A stretch of 10,910 nt of DNA from Lachnoclostridium sp. UBA3320 (GTDB taxonomy: Bacteria > Bacillota > Clostridia > Lachnospirales > Lachnospiraceae). The translations under genes and the position numbers were made by a program. Shown here in pieces: positions 1-7,996 of this stretch. The notes below the pieces were generated by a model, which was not told where the DNA came from, searched no databases, and worked only from the letters and a program-made list of their open reading frames with translations. Each line of letters begins with the position of its first letter. Within the stretch, counting starts at the first letter, position 1. The stretch lies in assembly GCA_002361175.1 (NCBI GenBank), contig DESG01000113.1:7422-18331 (forward strand), in the 5' to 3' direction.

Positions 1-1200
1 GCTTGCGGCGGGGTAGTTCATTAACACCACAGATTTAATAGCAGCTTCTCTTGCAAGTGTGCGGTATTCTGGCTTTAACATTGCCTTTTTCTCACGCTCT
101 TCGTCTGTCTTGTAAGGATTGTCAAATAATCCCAGTTCAAACTTCACACGCAATATATCTGCAACCGCCCTGTCAAGCACTTTCTCGCTTATTTCACCAC
201 TCTTTACAAGCTCTTCTACATATTTTATATAAGTATTGGAAGTCATATCCATATCAAGCCCAGCTTTTAGTGCCTGTTTTGCTGCCTCACGCCCATCTGC
301 TGCAACACCATGATTCACACACTCAGCAATAGCATTAGCATCACTTACAGTAATACCATCAAAGCCCCACTGCTTTCTTAAAATATCCATAAGCAGCCAT
401 TCATTGACACTGCATGGCACGCCATTGATATCGTTAAATGCTGGCATAACAGCCCTTGCCCCTGCATCTATGCACATCTTGTAAGATGGCAGGTATTCTT
501 CATGAAGCTTTTGCATTGACATATCAACACGGTTATAATCCCTTCCTGCTTCTACTGCACCATACCCAGCAAAGTGCTTGATACACGCAACTATAGAATC
601 CTCTTTTGAAAAGTCATCTCCTTGAAAGCCACGCACTTTTGCAGCTCCATACATACCATTTAACAGCACATCTTCTCCCGCACCTTCACTCACCCTGCCC
701 CAACGAGCATCTTTTGATACATCCACCATCGGGGCAAATGTCATATGTATACCTGCGGCTGATGCCTCTTGTGCTGCCATGCGCCCTGTCCTCTCCCATA
801 AGGACGGCTCCCATGCACAGCTTTCAGCAAGTGGTATAGGGGTAATTGTCTTAAAACCATGTATTACATCATAGCCAAAAATTAACGGAATACCAAGGCG
901 TGTCTCTTCTACTGCAATCTTTTGCAGCTCATTGGCTTGTGCAGCACTTCCTATGCCATTATAAGAGCCAACTTTCCCTGCCCTTAAATCATCTTCGTGA
1001 AAGTCCTGTTTCGCTGTTCCCATTAGCTTATCAAACTCCTCTTTGCTTATGCGTCCGTCAAACATCATGTCAAGAAGTTCTTCAAAACTCACTTCAAAGG
1101 CACCGACAAGCGAAGGACCACACTGCTGAAGTTGTCCAACCTTTTCCTCAAGTGTCATTTTTCCTAAAAGTTCTTTTATTTTTTCTTCATATTTACCCAT
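1..1200 (-). CDS. Glycoside hydrolase family 3 beta-glucosidase/beta-xylosidase-like enzyme (3' end beyond window)
   Basis: The frame is open from the ATG at 1200 to the window edge, giving 400 residues without a stop. GH3 enzymes remove terminal beta-linked glucose or xylose by a retaining mechanism. Visible family marks are RWGRVSEGAGED (the usual RWGRxxExxGED), KHFAGYG with K208 and H209, and GFDGITVSDANAI, in which D287 is the expected nucleophile. This covers the whole N-terminal TIM barrel and the linker leading to the second alpha/beta domain. BglX-type proteins are usually 700 to 770 residues, so roughly the last 45 percent lies outside. The N-terminus (MGKYEEKIKELLGKMTLEEK) is not a signal peptide, so the enzyme should be cytosolic. 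The start is supported by GGAGG six bases upstream (about 1207-1211). The gene begins 20 bases after the stop of the broken GH78 gene, so they probably share a transcript. The exact substrate cannot be read from the sequence. Confidence 0.9.
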   Translation of the reverse strand, partial: MGKYEEKIKELLGKMTLEEKVGQLQQCGPSLVGAFEVSFEELLDMMFDGRISKEEFDKLMGTAKQDFHEDDLRAGKVGSYNGIGSAAQANELQKIAVEETRLGIPLIFGYDVIHGFKTITPIPLAESCAWEPSLWERTGRMAAQEASAAGIHMTFAPMVDVSKDARWGRVSEGAGEDVLLNGMYGAAKVRGFQGDDFSKEDSIVACIKHFAGYGAVEAGRDYNRVDMSMQKLHEEYLPSYKMCIDAGARAVMPAFNDINGVPCSVNEWLLMDILRKQWGFDGITVSDANAIAECVNHGVAADGREAAKQALKAGLDMDMTSNTYIKYVEELVKSGEISEKVLDRAVADILRVKFELGLFDNPYKTDEEREKKAMLKPEYRTLAREAAIKSVVLMNYPAAS

Positions 1201-1220
1201 TGCTGCCCTCCATCTGCACT

Positions 1221-2129
1221 TTAAAATTCATAGTTTCCAGCCGTAAGTATTTGCCTCTTGCCATCTAGTATAAATTCAGCTTCTGCATCAAACGGAACTT
1301 CAACATTGTAAACTACTGTACCGTCATCTTTGTATTTCCATCCAGATTTATAAATACCAGCAGAAGTATTTAATACACACTGCGCATATCCAAGCCTTTT
1401 ATCTGCATGTGGCTTAATTACAGCCCTTTTAAATCCTGGTGCAGCCTGTCTAAGCCCGCACAAATCTTTATACATCCATGCAACAATACTTCCATAACTA
1501 TAGTGATTAAGGCTGTTCATACCCTCTGGATTAATATGTCCATCCTCAAGTACAGAGTTCCATCTCTCCCAGATAGTAACCGCATCAAGGTTTACACAGT
1601 AAAGCCAACTTGGGAAATCTTCATTTAAAAGCAGAGTTACAGCAAGTTTATTGCTGCCTGTTGCCGTAAGCGCAGGGCAAAGAAGCGATGTTCCTACAAA
1701 CCCTGTATTAAGATGACTGTTATTAGCTTTAACCCTTTCTGCAAGTGCATCTGCCTCAAGGTTTTCTTTTGCACGCTCTGGAATAAGTCCATACTCTATC
1801 GCAATAGCTGCTCCTGTCTGTGTATGGCAGACACATAAGCCGTCCTCATCAAAATACTTTTCTTGTATTGCTTCTTTAATTTCACTTGCAAGCTTTCCAA
1901 ACTTTTTCTCATCCTCATCATACCCAAGCACCCCTGCTGCCCCAGCAACACTCTTTGCGCATCTGTAATAGTATGCGCTTGCAATATAAAGTGGGTCTGT
2001 TGCTCCAAATGGCCCTGGCTCAGGGTTGTCAAGTGAAAGCCAGTCTGCAAAGTGAAAACCATCTTTTATAAGATGTGGACCTTCTATTGCCTCTTCTTTG
2101 TATCTCTCACATTCTACCCATGCTTTCAT
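1221..2129 (-). pseudogene. GH78 alpha-L-rhamnosidase, C-terminal fragment of a broken gene
   Basis: This 302-residue frame holds the second half of a GH78 (alpha/alpha)6 catalytic domain and the C-terminal beta domain. Recognisable pieces are MKAWVE at the start, FADWLSLD (27-34), GATDPLYIASAYY (42-54), GFVGTSLL (143-150), TIWERWNS (185-192), GMNSLNHYSYGS (203-214) and the C-terminal APGFKRAVIKP (230-240). E188 in TIWERW is the expected general base. The catalytic-acid motif (DCPxxxER-like) is absent. Coding similarity continues upstream of the ATG: the same frame reads YGSKTLLKECYPG immediately before it, matching YGDVKIIEDNY of the intact GH78 in this window, back to about 2168. The ATG is therefore an internal methionine, not the real start, although it overlaps the preceding stop as ATGA. 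There is no convincing ribosome binding site of its own. The product is unlikely to be an active rhamnosidase. Confidence 0.85.
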
Positions 2130-3274
2130 GCCTGGATAACACTCTTTAAGCAGTGTCTTGCTTCCATAGTGAAGTGTGCTCTCTTTCCATTAGAGCGATA
2201 GACAAATTCTGATTTTGCAGTGCGATAGTTTTCATTATAGAAACAGTTATCCTGCATAATCTCTGAAGCTGTAAGCCTTATCTGCATACCCTTTGGAATA
2301 AAGCAGTCAAATTCTACCCAGCCTGTAATCTCCTGCCCGAAGTCAAGTACAGTCTCATTCTTTGGTGTATGCAGTATTGTAATTACATCAAATGTCTCTT
2401 TCTTTACTATAGGAAGGCTATAACGGTCTGACAGAGCACCGCACTTTTTAGGCATTTCAATATATACGCCATTCCAGTTATCGGTGTTTTTAAGTTCGTC
2501 TGCAATATTAGCATCATAAATTTCGCCGTCATAAATATTGCTAAATACCACTGGTGATTCTTTGCTCTTCCAGCTTTCATCAGTCTTAACTAAAAGTTTA
2601 TTATCCGCATAAAGCTCTGCAATAAGATAACACTTGTCACCGTATAAATTTGTATACCCACCATCAAAACCAAGCCTTCCACGAAACCACCCATCAGCAA
2701 GCCAGACCTCTATTTCATTCTCACCCTCTTTAAGGTATTTGGACACATCATAAACCTGTGCCTGCAGATGGAAGTCATAAGAGTGATAACCAGGTGCAAG
2801 AAACTCATCTCCTGCTTTCTGTCCGTTAATATAAGCTTCATATACACCAAGACCACAAATATAAAGCCTCGCCGTACTTGCCTTGTCTACGGTAAATGTC
2901 TTTTTAAGAACTGCTGGTGTAGCAGCGTCCATATCTGGTGTAATCCACTGTGCTGCCCACTCTTCATCCATCTTGCCAGTTTCAAAACTACTTTCTGCCT
3001 TAGCTGTTTCGCCATTGTCTGCCATAACCTCAACACTAAAGCAATAACAAGTCCTTGGCAAAAGTTTTATATCTACTTGGTAATCCAAACTGTCAGCACA
3101 AGCGTCTTCCCCACTGTCAAATATAGTATCTTTTCCACAGAAAATACAGAGCCTCGTCCATTTCTGCTTTTTTGCTTCCCCTGCGTCTTCTATTTTCCAT
3201 GAAAAACTTAATGGAGTTATCTGAAAGCCCAGCGGAGCATCAACATGATTCACCTTTAATTCTACAAGCTTCAT
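2126..3274 (-). pseudogene. GH78 alpha-L-rhamnosidase, N-terminal fragment of a broken gene
   Basis: This 382-residue frame is the non-catalytic N-terminal half of a GH78 alpha-L-rhamnosidase. Residues 1-105 form an Ig-like domain (LGFQITPLSFSW is the family's usual opening). Residues 107-260 form the Bac_rhamnosid_N jelly roll (QWITP, CGLGVYEAYINGQKAGDEFLAPGYHSYD, WLADGWFRGRLGF). Residues 290-369 form the next beta domain with DFGQEITGWVEF. Family homology stops at about residue 369 (RAHFT, near 2168), and the last 13 residues are out of frame. Intact members run to roughly 850-950 residues. The start at 3274 has AAAGGAG (3281-3287) at good spacing. It sits 89 bases downstream of the esterase gene, probably in the same transcript. 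No signal peptide is present. Without the catalytic barrel the fragment could at most fold as a carbohydrate-binding beta-rich protein. That is inference. Confidence 0.87.
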
Positions 3275-3363
3275 ATGGTTCTCCTTTTTCGTTTTTCATT
3301 TATTCTACTCCCTGTGCTTTAAAATAACCATGTTATATTTTCTCTAAAATCCGTCATTTTTTT

Positions 3364-4902
3364 CTACTTTTCAGATACAGCAGTTAAAGTAAATGGTATT
3401 GCTGGCACACCAGCTTTATTGTAAAGATTTACGATATAAAATTTGTCTTTTGCAAAGCAGACTTTAACTTTAGTTATGCCATCATTTTCAAATTCAAGTA
3501 AGAGTTTTTCATCACAAATTTTTACAGCATATTCTGCTTCTTTTTCATCTGCCATTACACACAATGCATTAACCTTGTCACCATTAAGCACAAGACCGCC
3601 TTTAGCATTATCAAAATAAATAACAGCTTGTTTTCCTTTAAGTTTCATACCTTTTGCTGTTGGTGCATCACAAAGAATATCTTCTCCATAAACATGACCT
3701 CTTGCCAGAAGCGCAAGTCGTTCTCCAACAATTTTTTTATTCTTTGGATGGATGTCATACTGCTCGCCTGCATCAGAAATAGAACATAAATAAGTATTTG
3801 GAACTGTCTTTGTCACACATTCCTGTGCATCTCGTATTACATCATATTCAAAATTACCTACATCAAGCCATGTTTCAAATCCTGGAAGCTGGACAATAAG
3901 AAATGGAAGTTCTTTATTATTCCATAAATTCCTCCAATCCGATATAAGACCAGACAGCATGGACTGGTACAAACCTGCACGATGTTTTTCATCATCACTT
4001 TCTCCCTGATACCAGAGAAAGCCACGTATACTGTATGGCGCAATAATTTTTAGCATATGTTCATACAAAACGCCAGGAATATTTTGGACTACAATTTCTC
4101 CTTCCCTAAGTTCAAAACCCTCTCCCTTTTCAGCCATTGAAGAAATAAATGCATCACATTCTTCTTTAGAAGGTGTCCTTGGCATTATAAACTCACTAAA
4201 TGGGTCTTCAAACAAATTGCCCCTGCTATTCTGGACTAAATTACGCTGCCTCTCCCAATAATCATCCCAGTCAATCTGTTTGGCAAATACATTATATTCT
4301 TCCATCCATGCTAGGCCTGTTTTATAAACTGTTTGAGGATTCATCCACGCTGCCGATACTGTCCCACCCCAGTTACATCCAATAATACCTACAGGAACTT
4401 TAAATGTCTGCCATAGTTCACGCTGAAAGTAATAACCTACTGCACTAAAATATTCAATATCGTCAGGGGTTGCTTTACGCCAGATACCTACCCTGCTATA
4501 GTCAAAACAATCTGCCTGTTCATCAAATGCAATTTCTGGCACGTCATAAAAGCGTATATTGGGATTGTTACATTTTGGTTTTACATCTTTAAAATGCTTT
4601 TCATAGCGCATATGAAATTCCATATTAGACTGACCACCTGCAACCCACACTTCACCCACAGCTACATCTTCAAGGGCTATATCTTCATTACTTGCCGTAA
4701 CTGTTAGTGTTTCATGCTCTGACGCTTCAAGTGGGGAAAACGTAAGAGACCACGCACCTGAATCGTTTGCCACAGCATTAGCAGCCTGTCCCTGCACTTT
4801 AACATTGACCGTTTCTTTAGGCTCTGCTGTACCCCATATAATAAAAGGTTTATCCCTCTGGATAATCATACCTGACTGAAAAATATCCGCAACTTTTAAC
4901 AT
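3364..4902 (-). CDS. SASA-domain carbohydrate acetylesterase (sialate O-acetylesterase-like)
   Basis: This 512-residue SGNH-type esterase is of the sialate-O-acetylesterase (SASA) family, which removes O-acetyl groups from sugars; bacterial members in plant-glycan loci often deacetylate plant polysaccharide fragments instead of sialic acid. The N-terminal beta domain (1-80, MLKVADIFQSGMIIQRDKPF) is typical. The catalytic signs are GEVWVAGGQSNMEF with nucleophile S92, the GCNWGGT block (175-181), GFLWYQGESD (294-303) and YDIHPKNK with D383 and H385. A loop of about 75 residues (200-275) separates the second and third blocks. There is no signal peptide, so the enzyme should act on imported oligosaccharides in the cytosol. 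The start at 4902 is supported by GGAGG seven bases upstream. It is the first gene of the esterase-GH78-GH3 unit and is divergent from the Uma2 gene. Neighbouring rhamnosidases and GH43 favour an acetylated plant substrate over sialic acid (inference). Confidence 0.88.
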   Translation of the reverse strand: MLKVADIFQSGMIIQRDKPFIIWGTAEPKETVNVKVQGQAANAVANDSGAWSLTFSPLEASEHETLTVTASNEDIALEDVAVGEVWVAGGQSNMEFHMRYEKHFKDVKPKCNNPNIRFYDVPEIAFDEQADCFDYSRVGIWRKATPDDIEYFSAVGYYFQRELWQTFKVPVGIIGCNWGGTVSAAWMNPQTVYKTGLAWMEEYNVFAKQIDWDDYWERQRNLVQNSRGNLFEDPFSEFIMPRTPSKEECDAFISSMAEKGEGFELREGEIVVQNIPGVLYEHMLKIIAPYSIRGFLWYQGESDDEKHRAGLYQSMLSGLISDWRNLWNNKELPFLIVQLPGFETWLDVGNFEYDVIRDAQECVTKTVPNTYLCSISDAGEQYDIHPKNKKIVGERLALLARGHVYGEDILCDAPTAKGMKLKGKQAVIYFDNAKGGLVLNGDKVNALCVMADEKEAEYAVKICDEKLLLEFENDGITKVKVCFAKDKFYIVNLYNKAGVPAIPFTLTAVSEK

Positions 4903-4937
4903 AAAAAAACCTCCATTCCGTTAATTTTAAATTTCCT

Positions 4938-4982
4938 ATTGACTATTACAATTAAATATATTAAAATATACTCAATAATTGA
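4938..4982. promoter_or_regulatory. Cluster of ATTGA inverted repeats, candidate operator between divergent genes
   Basis: ATTGACTAT (4938-4946) and ATACTCAAT (4968-4976) form 9-base arms that match at 8 of 9 positions as an inverted repeat. The second arm overlaps a tight palindrome, TCAAT-A-ATTGA (4972-4982). The elements overlap the Uma2 -35 box and flank its -10 box, and lie about 40 to 80 bases upstream of the esterase start. A transcription factor binding here could control either or both genes. AT-rich DNA yields such repeats by chance, so this is suggestive only. Confidence 0.3.
4939..4967 (+). promoter_or_regulatory. Probable sigma-A promoter of the Uma2 gene
   Basis: TTGACT (4939-4944) and TAAAAT (4962-4967) are separated by exactly 17 bases within very AT-rich DNA. 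The predicted transcript start would leave a leader of roughly 65-70 bases before the chosen ATG at 5042. The site lies in the divergent region between the Uma2 gene and the esterase gene, so control of both may meet here. Confidence 0.55.
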
Positions 4983-5026
4983 ATACTCGTGGTTCAAGGA
5001 CACATTGTCTATACCAAAATCCCATG

Positions 5027-5034
5027 AAAGGAAG
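5027..5034 (+). promoter_or_regulatory. Ribosome binding site deciding the Uma2 start
   Basis: AAAGGAAG lies seven bases before the ATG at 5042. This favours that start over the upstream in-frame ATG at 5024 and the TTG at 4979, neither of which has a comparable site, and it agrees with the usual N-terminus of the family. Confidence 0.6.
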
Positions 5035-5041
5035 TGCTACT

Positions 5042-5602
5042 ATGCCATTACCACAAGCAAGATTGTATACCGAAGATGATTATTACAATATTCCAGAAGA
5101 TGTAAGAGCTGAACTGATTGACGGTCAAATCTATTACCAAGCAGCACCAAATCGGACACATCAAAAGATACTTTCTGAACTGCATATCACTATTGGACAG
5201 TATATCCGTTCAAAAGGCGGTTCTTGTGAAGTCTATCCTGCCCCATTTGCAGTAAAGCTCTCTGAAAAAAGCCAAAACATAGTAGAGCCAGATATAAGTG
5301 TTATCTGTGACCGTGACAAGCTTAATGATAAAGGCTGTACAGGAGCTCCAGACTGGATTATTGAAGTTATCTCTCCTAGCAATTCAGGACATGATTATGT
5401 ACGTAAACTGCAGCTTTATATGGATGCTGGTGTCAGGGAATACTGGATTGTTGACCCAGTGGAAAAAGCCATACTGGTATACAATTTTGAAGAAAGCCCA
5501 TTTAAAATTCTTTCTTATACATTTCAAGATAAAGTAAAAGCCAGCATATACGATGACTTGTATATAGATTTTGCAGAAATTGACAAACTTCTTGAAATCT
5601 AA
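5042..5602 (+). CDS. Uma2 family (DUF820) putative endonuclease
   Basis: This 186-residue protein is of the Uma2 family, which has a PD-(D/E)xK nuclease-like fold; the biological role is unknown. Visible marks, numbered from the chosen start, are AELIDGQIYYQAAPNRTHQ (23-41), VEPDISVICD with D84, DWIIEVISPSN with E108, and the helix DYVRKLQLYMDAGVREYW with K122 followed by IVDP. D84, E108 and K122 fit the nuclease metal-binding triad, so the active site looks intact. It is the only plus-strand gene, placed between two minus-strand sugar-utilisation units and converging on the intact GH78 gene with 45 bases between stops. It has its own promoter and probably a shared terminator. Such genes are often multicopy in bacterial genomes and may be mobile or selfish, but no terminal repeats are seen around this one. 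It has no evident link to glycan metabolism. Confidence 0.9.
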   Translation: MPLPQARLYTEDDYYNIPEDVRAELIDGQIYYQAAPNRTHQKILSELHITIGQYIRSKGGSCEVYPAPFAVKLSEKSQNIVEPDISVICDRDKLNDKGCTGAPDWIIEVISPSNSGHDYVRKLQLYMDAGVREYWIVDPVEKAILVYNFEESPFKILSYTFQDKVKASIYDDLYIDFAEIDKLLEI

Positions 5603-5603
5603 A

Positions 5604-5638
5604 GGAAAAGCATATGTGGTAAAACATATGCTTTTTCC
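5604..5638. terminator. Probable bidirectional terminator between convergent genes
   Basis: AAAAGCATATG (5606-5616) pairs perfectly with CATATGCTTTT (5625-5635) around an 8-base loop. Two further G-C pairs (5604-5605 with 5637-5638) form beyond a one-base bulge. The A-rich and T-rich lower stem gives a U-run on either strand. The hairpin fits between the Uma2 stop at 5602 and the GH78 stop at 5648, so it can end both transcripts. The U-runs lie largely within the stem, so efficiency is uncertain. Confidence 0.75.
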
Positions 5639-5647
5639 CATGTATAA

Positions 5648-7954
5648 CTACATTATAACTCTCACTTTTTTTCCACGCTCAGCTAAATTAGAAATACTTG
5701 TCTCACATTTAACATTGTCAGGAACTTCTGTTTTAAGAATAATGTCCTCTTCCATTTCTTTTACATACACTTTTATAACACCAGATGCTGACGCATAACT
5801 ACACTTAAATTCATGTATTGTTTCTGGCAGGTATGGGCGTATTGTTATTTTCTTAAAGCCTGGCTCTTCTGGAATAATGCCTGCTATTCCATTATAATAC
5901 CACTCGATAATATGCCCCATCATATCATGACAATGGCTTCTAGGGTTTGTCTCCCAATATTCCCCAAGTGTTGTTTCGCCGTCTAGTATAAATGCATAAT
6001 AACTAGGATGTTTGTCTTTTAAAATAAAGCTGCTTATAAGTTTATTCATACCATATTTGCGTGCTGTCTGTATAACGTAAGGCAACCCTACTTCCCCACA
6101 GATAAATACACCTTCTTTTTCCAATGTAAAACGCAGAGCGCTGATTATGTCTGCTTCTTTATCTTCTGGAACTATACCCCAAAACAGTGGAAGTGCCTGT
6201 GAAGCCTGTGTAAGGAATATTTCATCTGGATGGTCATATGACTTGTAACACCAGAATCCCTTATCTGGATGTTGTACTAAAAGACGTTGGTTATAATTTT
6301 CCTTAATTTCATCCGCATATGCTAGTAGTTCTTTTTCATCTTCTGTCTTTCCAAGTATCTTTGCAAATTTTGCAAGTGTCTTTGCATCCGCATATAAAAA
6401 TGCTGTTTCAATATTTTCTCTTGCAAGGTTATTCTGTGGGTTGCCCCAGTCACCTAAACCATAATTGATAAATCCTTCATTATTAACTCTAGTTTTAAGA
6501 TGTTTTAAGTAACGCATCCCTGTCATATAATTGTCTTCAATAATTTTCACATCTCCATAGAACATATAGTGCCAGTACGTTCCAAGAATACTTGTACTGC
6601 CCCATGGTATAATGTCATAAAAATCTCCAAGCCCTGGCACTGGAAGTACATTCGGAATATAACATGGACACTGTGACGGCACAAGTCCCTCACCAGGATA
6701 TACTTTGCCGCCATTCATATCATAAAACCAGTCATCAGCGGTATGTTGTCCCATTCGTATATCAAGCAAAAACTTTTCCCACAATTTCTTACCATCTTTC
6801 ATATAAAATATTGCTGGTGCCATAAGGTGGTTTGGCTCTTGCCATGCAAAACGCTCAATCGTTGGACAGTCGGTGTGAACACCTAACATATTTGCTTCAA
6901 CAGTTCTCTCTATCATATTATAAATCTTTTCATAGCGTTTATCATCACATGAAAAACTGCCGTCTGTCTTATATGCGCTGCTTATAGCATGAGCGCAAAG
7001 CTTTCTGATTACAGTTTGTGCGCTATTTCCAGAGCCTTTAACATGCTTCACTGCCACATATCTTCCAGCGAAATATGTAAAGGTCATACGGCATTTTTCC
7101 CAGGTATCATCTTTGCCAATTATATAAGTGATGCAGGAATCCACATTTACCCAGCCTTTTGCCATCTGGTCAATGTTTCCATCTTCTGCAAGCTTTTCAG
7201 CCGGATAAATCTTTATTTCATCTCCAGACTTTCCCTTTGCTTCAAATTCTAGTATGCCAGACATATTCTGTCCAAAATCATAAATATCTTTTCCATTTAT
7301 ATTGTTAAGGAAATTCCCTTCATAAGTACGCAGTACCTTAACTGGTGGCTGAAATTGTTTTTCAAGTTTCCCTTTTGGGATATCTTCCTGCCCTGCAAGA
7401 TTTGCATTATCCCATTCACTGTCATCAAATTTTGCCATGCTCCAGTCTTTTTGTACTTTTCTGCCATCTATAGTTTCCGAGCCATAGACATTTGTCATAA
7501 TTACAGGATGTTCTTTTACTTTAAATGATTCATCTGCTGTTAATATTTCCTTTGTACCATCATTATAAGTAATTACAAGTTCCATGGCAAGCACAAGGTT
7601 TTTGCCAAACGGTTTATATGGATTTGGGTTTGGCGGCATAAATGGCGGAAATGCAAAAGTATAATGTTCATCCATTTTTATATACCAGCCATTGCCAACT
7701 TCTGCTCCTATTACATTCTGCCCACTTGTTATAAGACTTGTTACATCAAATACCACATACTGGACTAACTTATTGTAATCAGTCCAAGCAGGGTCAAGTT
7801 CATGGTCACTTGCTCTCTGTCCATTAATATAGAAATTAAATTGTCCAAGGCCACACACCTTTGCTTCTGCTTTCTTAACTTCTTTTGTTACTGTAAATGT
7901 CTTTCTTGCATAAAACGGCACTGCTGTTTTATTCGTAATCCATTTATCAAACAT
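5648..7954 (-). CDS. GH78 alpha-L-rhamnosidase-like glycosidase, intact
   Basis: This 768-residue GH78-family protein should release terminal alpha-L-rhamnose by inversion. Domain order: a Bac_rhamnosid_N jelly roll (about 1-170; CGLGQFNFYINGQRASDHELD, VGNGWY), a second beta domain with DIYDFGQNMSGILEF (223-237), an (alpha/alpha)6 barrel (about 320-690) and a C-terminal beta domain (from PEEPGFKKITIRP, 695-707). HTDCPTIERFAWQE (360-373) supplies D362 and E367, the catalytic-acid region; ETTLGEYWE (660-668) aligns with TIWERW of the broken paralogue and gives E665 as likely base. It lacks the leading Ig-like domain seen in the other GH78 gene and is shorter than typical members, but is otherwise complete. 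No signal peptide. TAGGAGG (7961-7967) supports the start. It follows GH43 by 42 bases, so the two are likely cotranscribed. Substrate specificity is unproven. Confidence 0.88.
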   Translation of the reverse strand: MFDKWITNKTAVPFYARKTFTVTKEVKKAEAKVCGLGQFNFYINGQRASDHELDPAWTDYNKLVQYVVFDVTSLITSGQNVIGAEVGNGWYIKMDEHYTFAFPPFMPPNPNPYKPFGKNLVLAMELVITYNDGTKEILTADESFKVKEHPVIMTNVYGSETIDGRKVQKDWSMAKFDDSEWDNANLAGQEDIPKGKLEKQFQPPVKVLRTYEGNFLNNINGKDIYDFGQNMSGILEFEAKGKSGDEIKIYPAEKLAEDGNIDQMAKGWVNVDSCITYIIGKDDTWEKCRMTFTYFAGRYVAVKHVKGSGNSAQTVIRKLCAHAISSAYKTDGSFSCDDKRYEKIYNMIERTVEANMLGVHTDCPTIERFAWQEPNHLMAPAIFYMKDGKKLWEKFLLDIRMGQHTADDWFYDMNGGKVYPGEGLVPSQCPCYIPNVLPVPGLGDFYDIIPWGSTSILGTYWHYMFYGDVKIIEDNYMTGMRYLKHLKTRVNNEGFINYGLGDWGNPQNNLARENIETAFLYADAKTLAKFAKILGKTEDEKELLAYADEIKENYNQRLLVQHPDKGFWCYKSYDHPDEIFLTQASQALPLFWGIVPEDKEADIISALRFTLEKEGVFICGEVGLPYVIQTARKYGMNKLISSFILKDKHPSYYAFILDGETTLGEYWETNPRSHCHDMMGHIIEWYYNGIAGIIPEEPGFKKITIRPYLPETIHEFKCSYASASGVIKVYVKEMEEDIILKTEVPDNVKCETSISNLAERGKKVRVIM

Positions 7955-7996
7955 ATATTGCCTCCTAATTTAAACTGATTACTCTCTATAATATTT

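Noticed and set aside
4..30. Resemblance of GGCGGGGTAGTTCATT to the 5' part of a glycine tRNA
   Set aside because: No D-arm closure, anticodon arm or T-arm follows, and the bases are in frame with the GH3 coding sequence.
51..1268. Several short plus-strand open frames rich in Leu, His, Pro and Ser
   Set aside because: They are antisense to the GH3 gene (and the end of the GH78 fragment); the composition is that of reverse-strand shadows.
2126..2192. Programmed ribosomal frameshift joining the two GH78 frames
   Set aside because: A shift of frame would not restore the roughly 170 missing catalytic residues, and no slippery heptamer with a downstream structure is evident.
3311..3345. Possible terminator hairpin around TAACATGGTTA between the esterase and the broken GH78 gene
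   Set aside because: Only a 4-5 base AT-rich stem with a 3-base loop; too weak to call, and the two genes are better explained as one transcript.
4979..5041. N-terminal extension of the Uma2 protein from a TTG start
   Set aside because: The extra 21 residues do not resemble the family, the TTG lies just past the likely -10 box, and a good ribosome binding site precedes the ATG at 5042.
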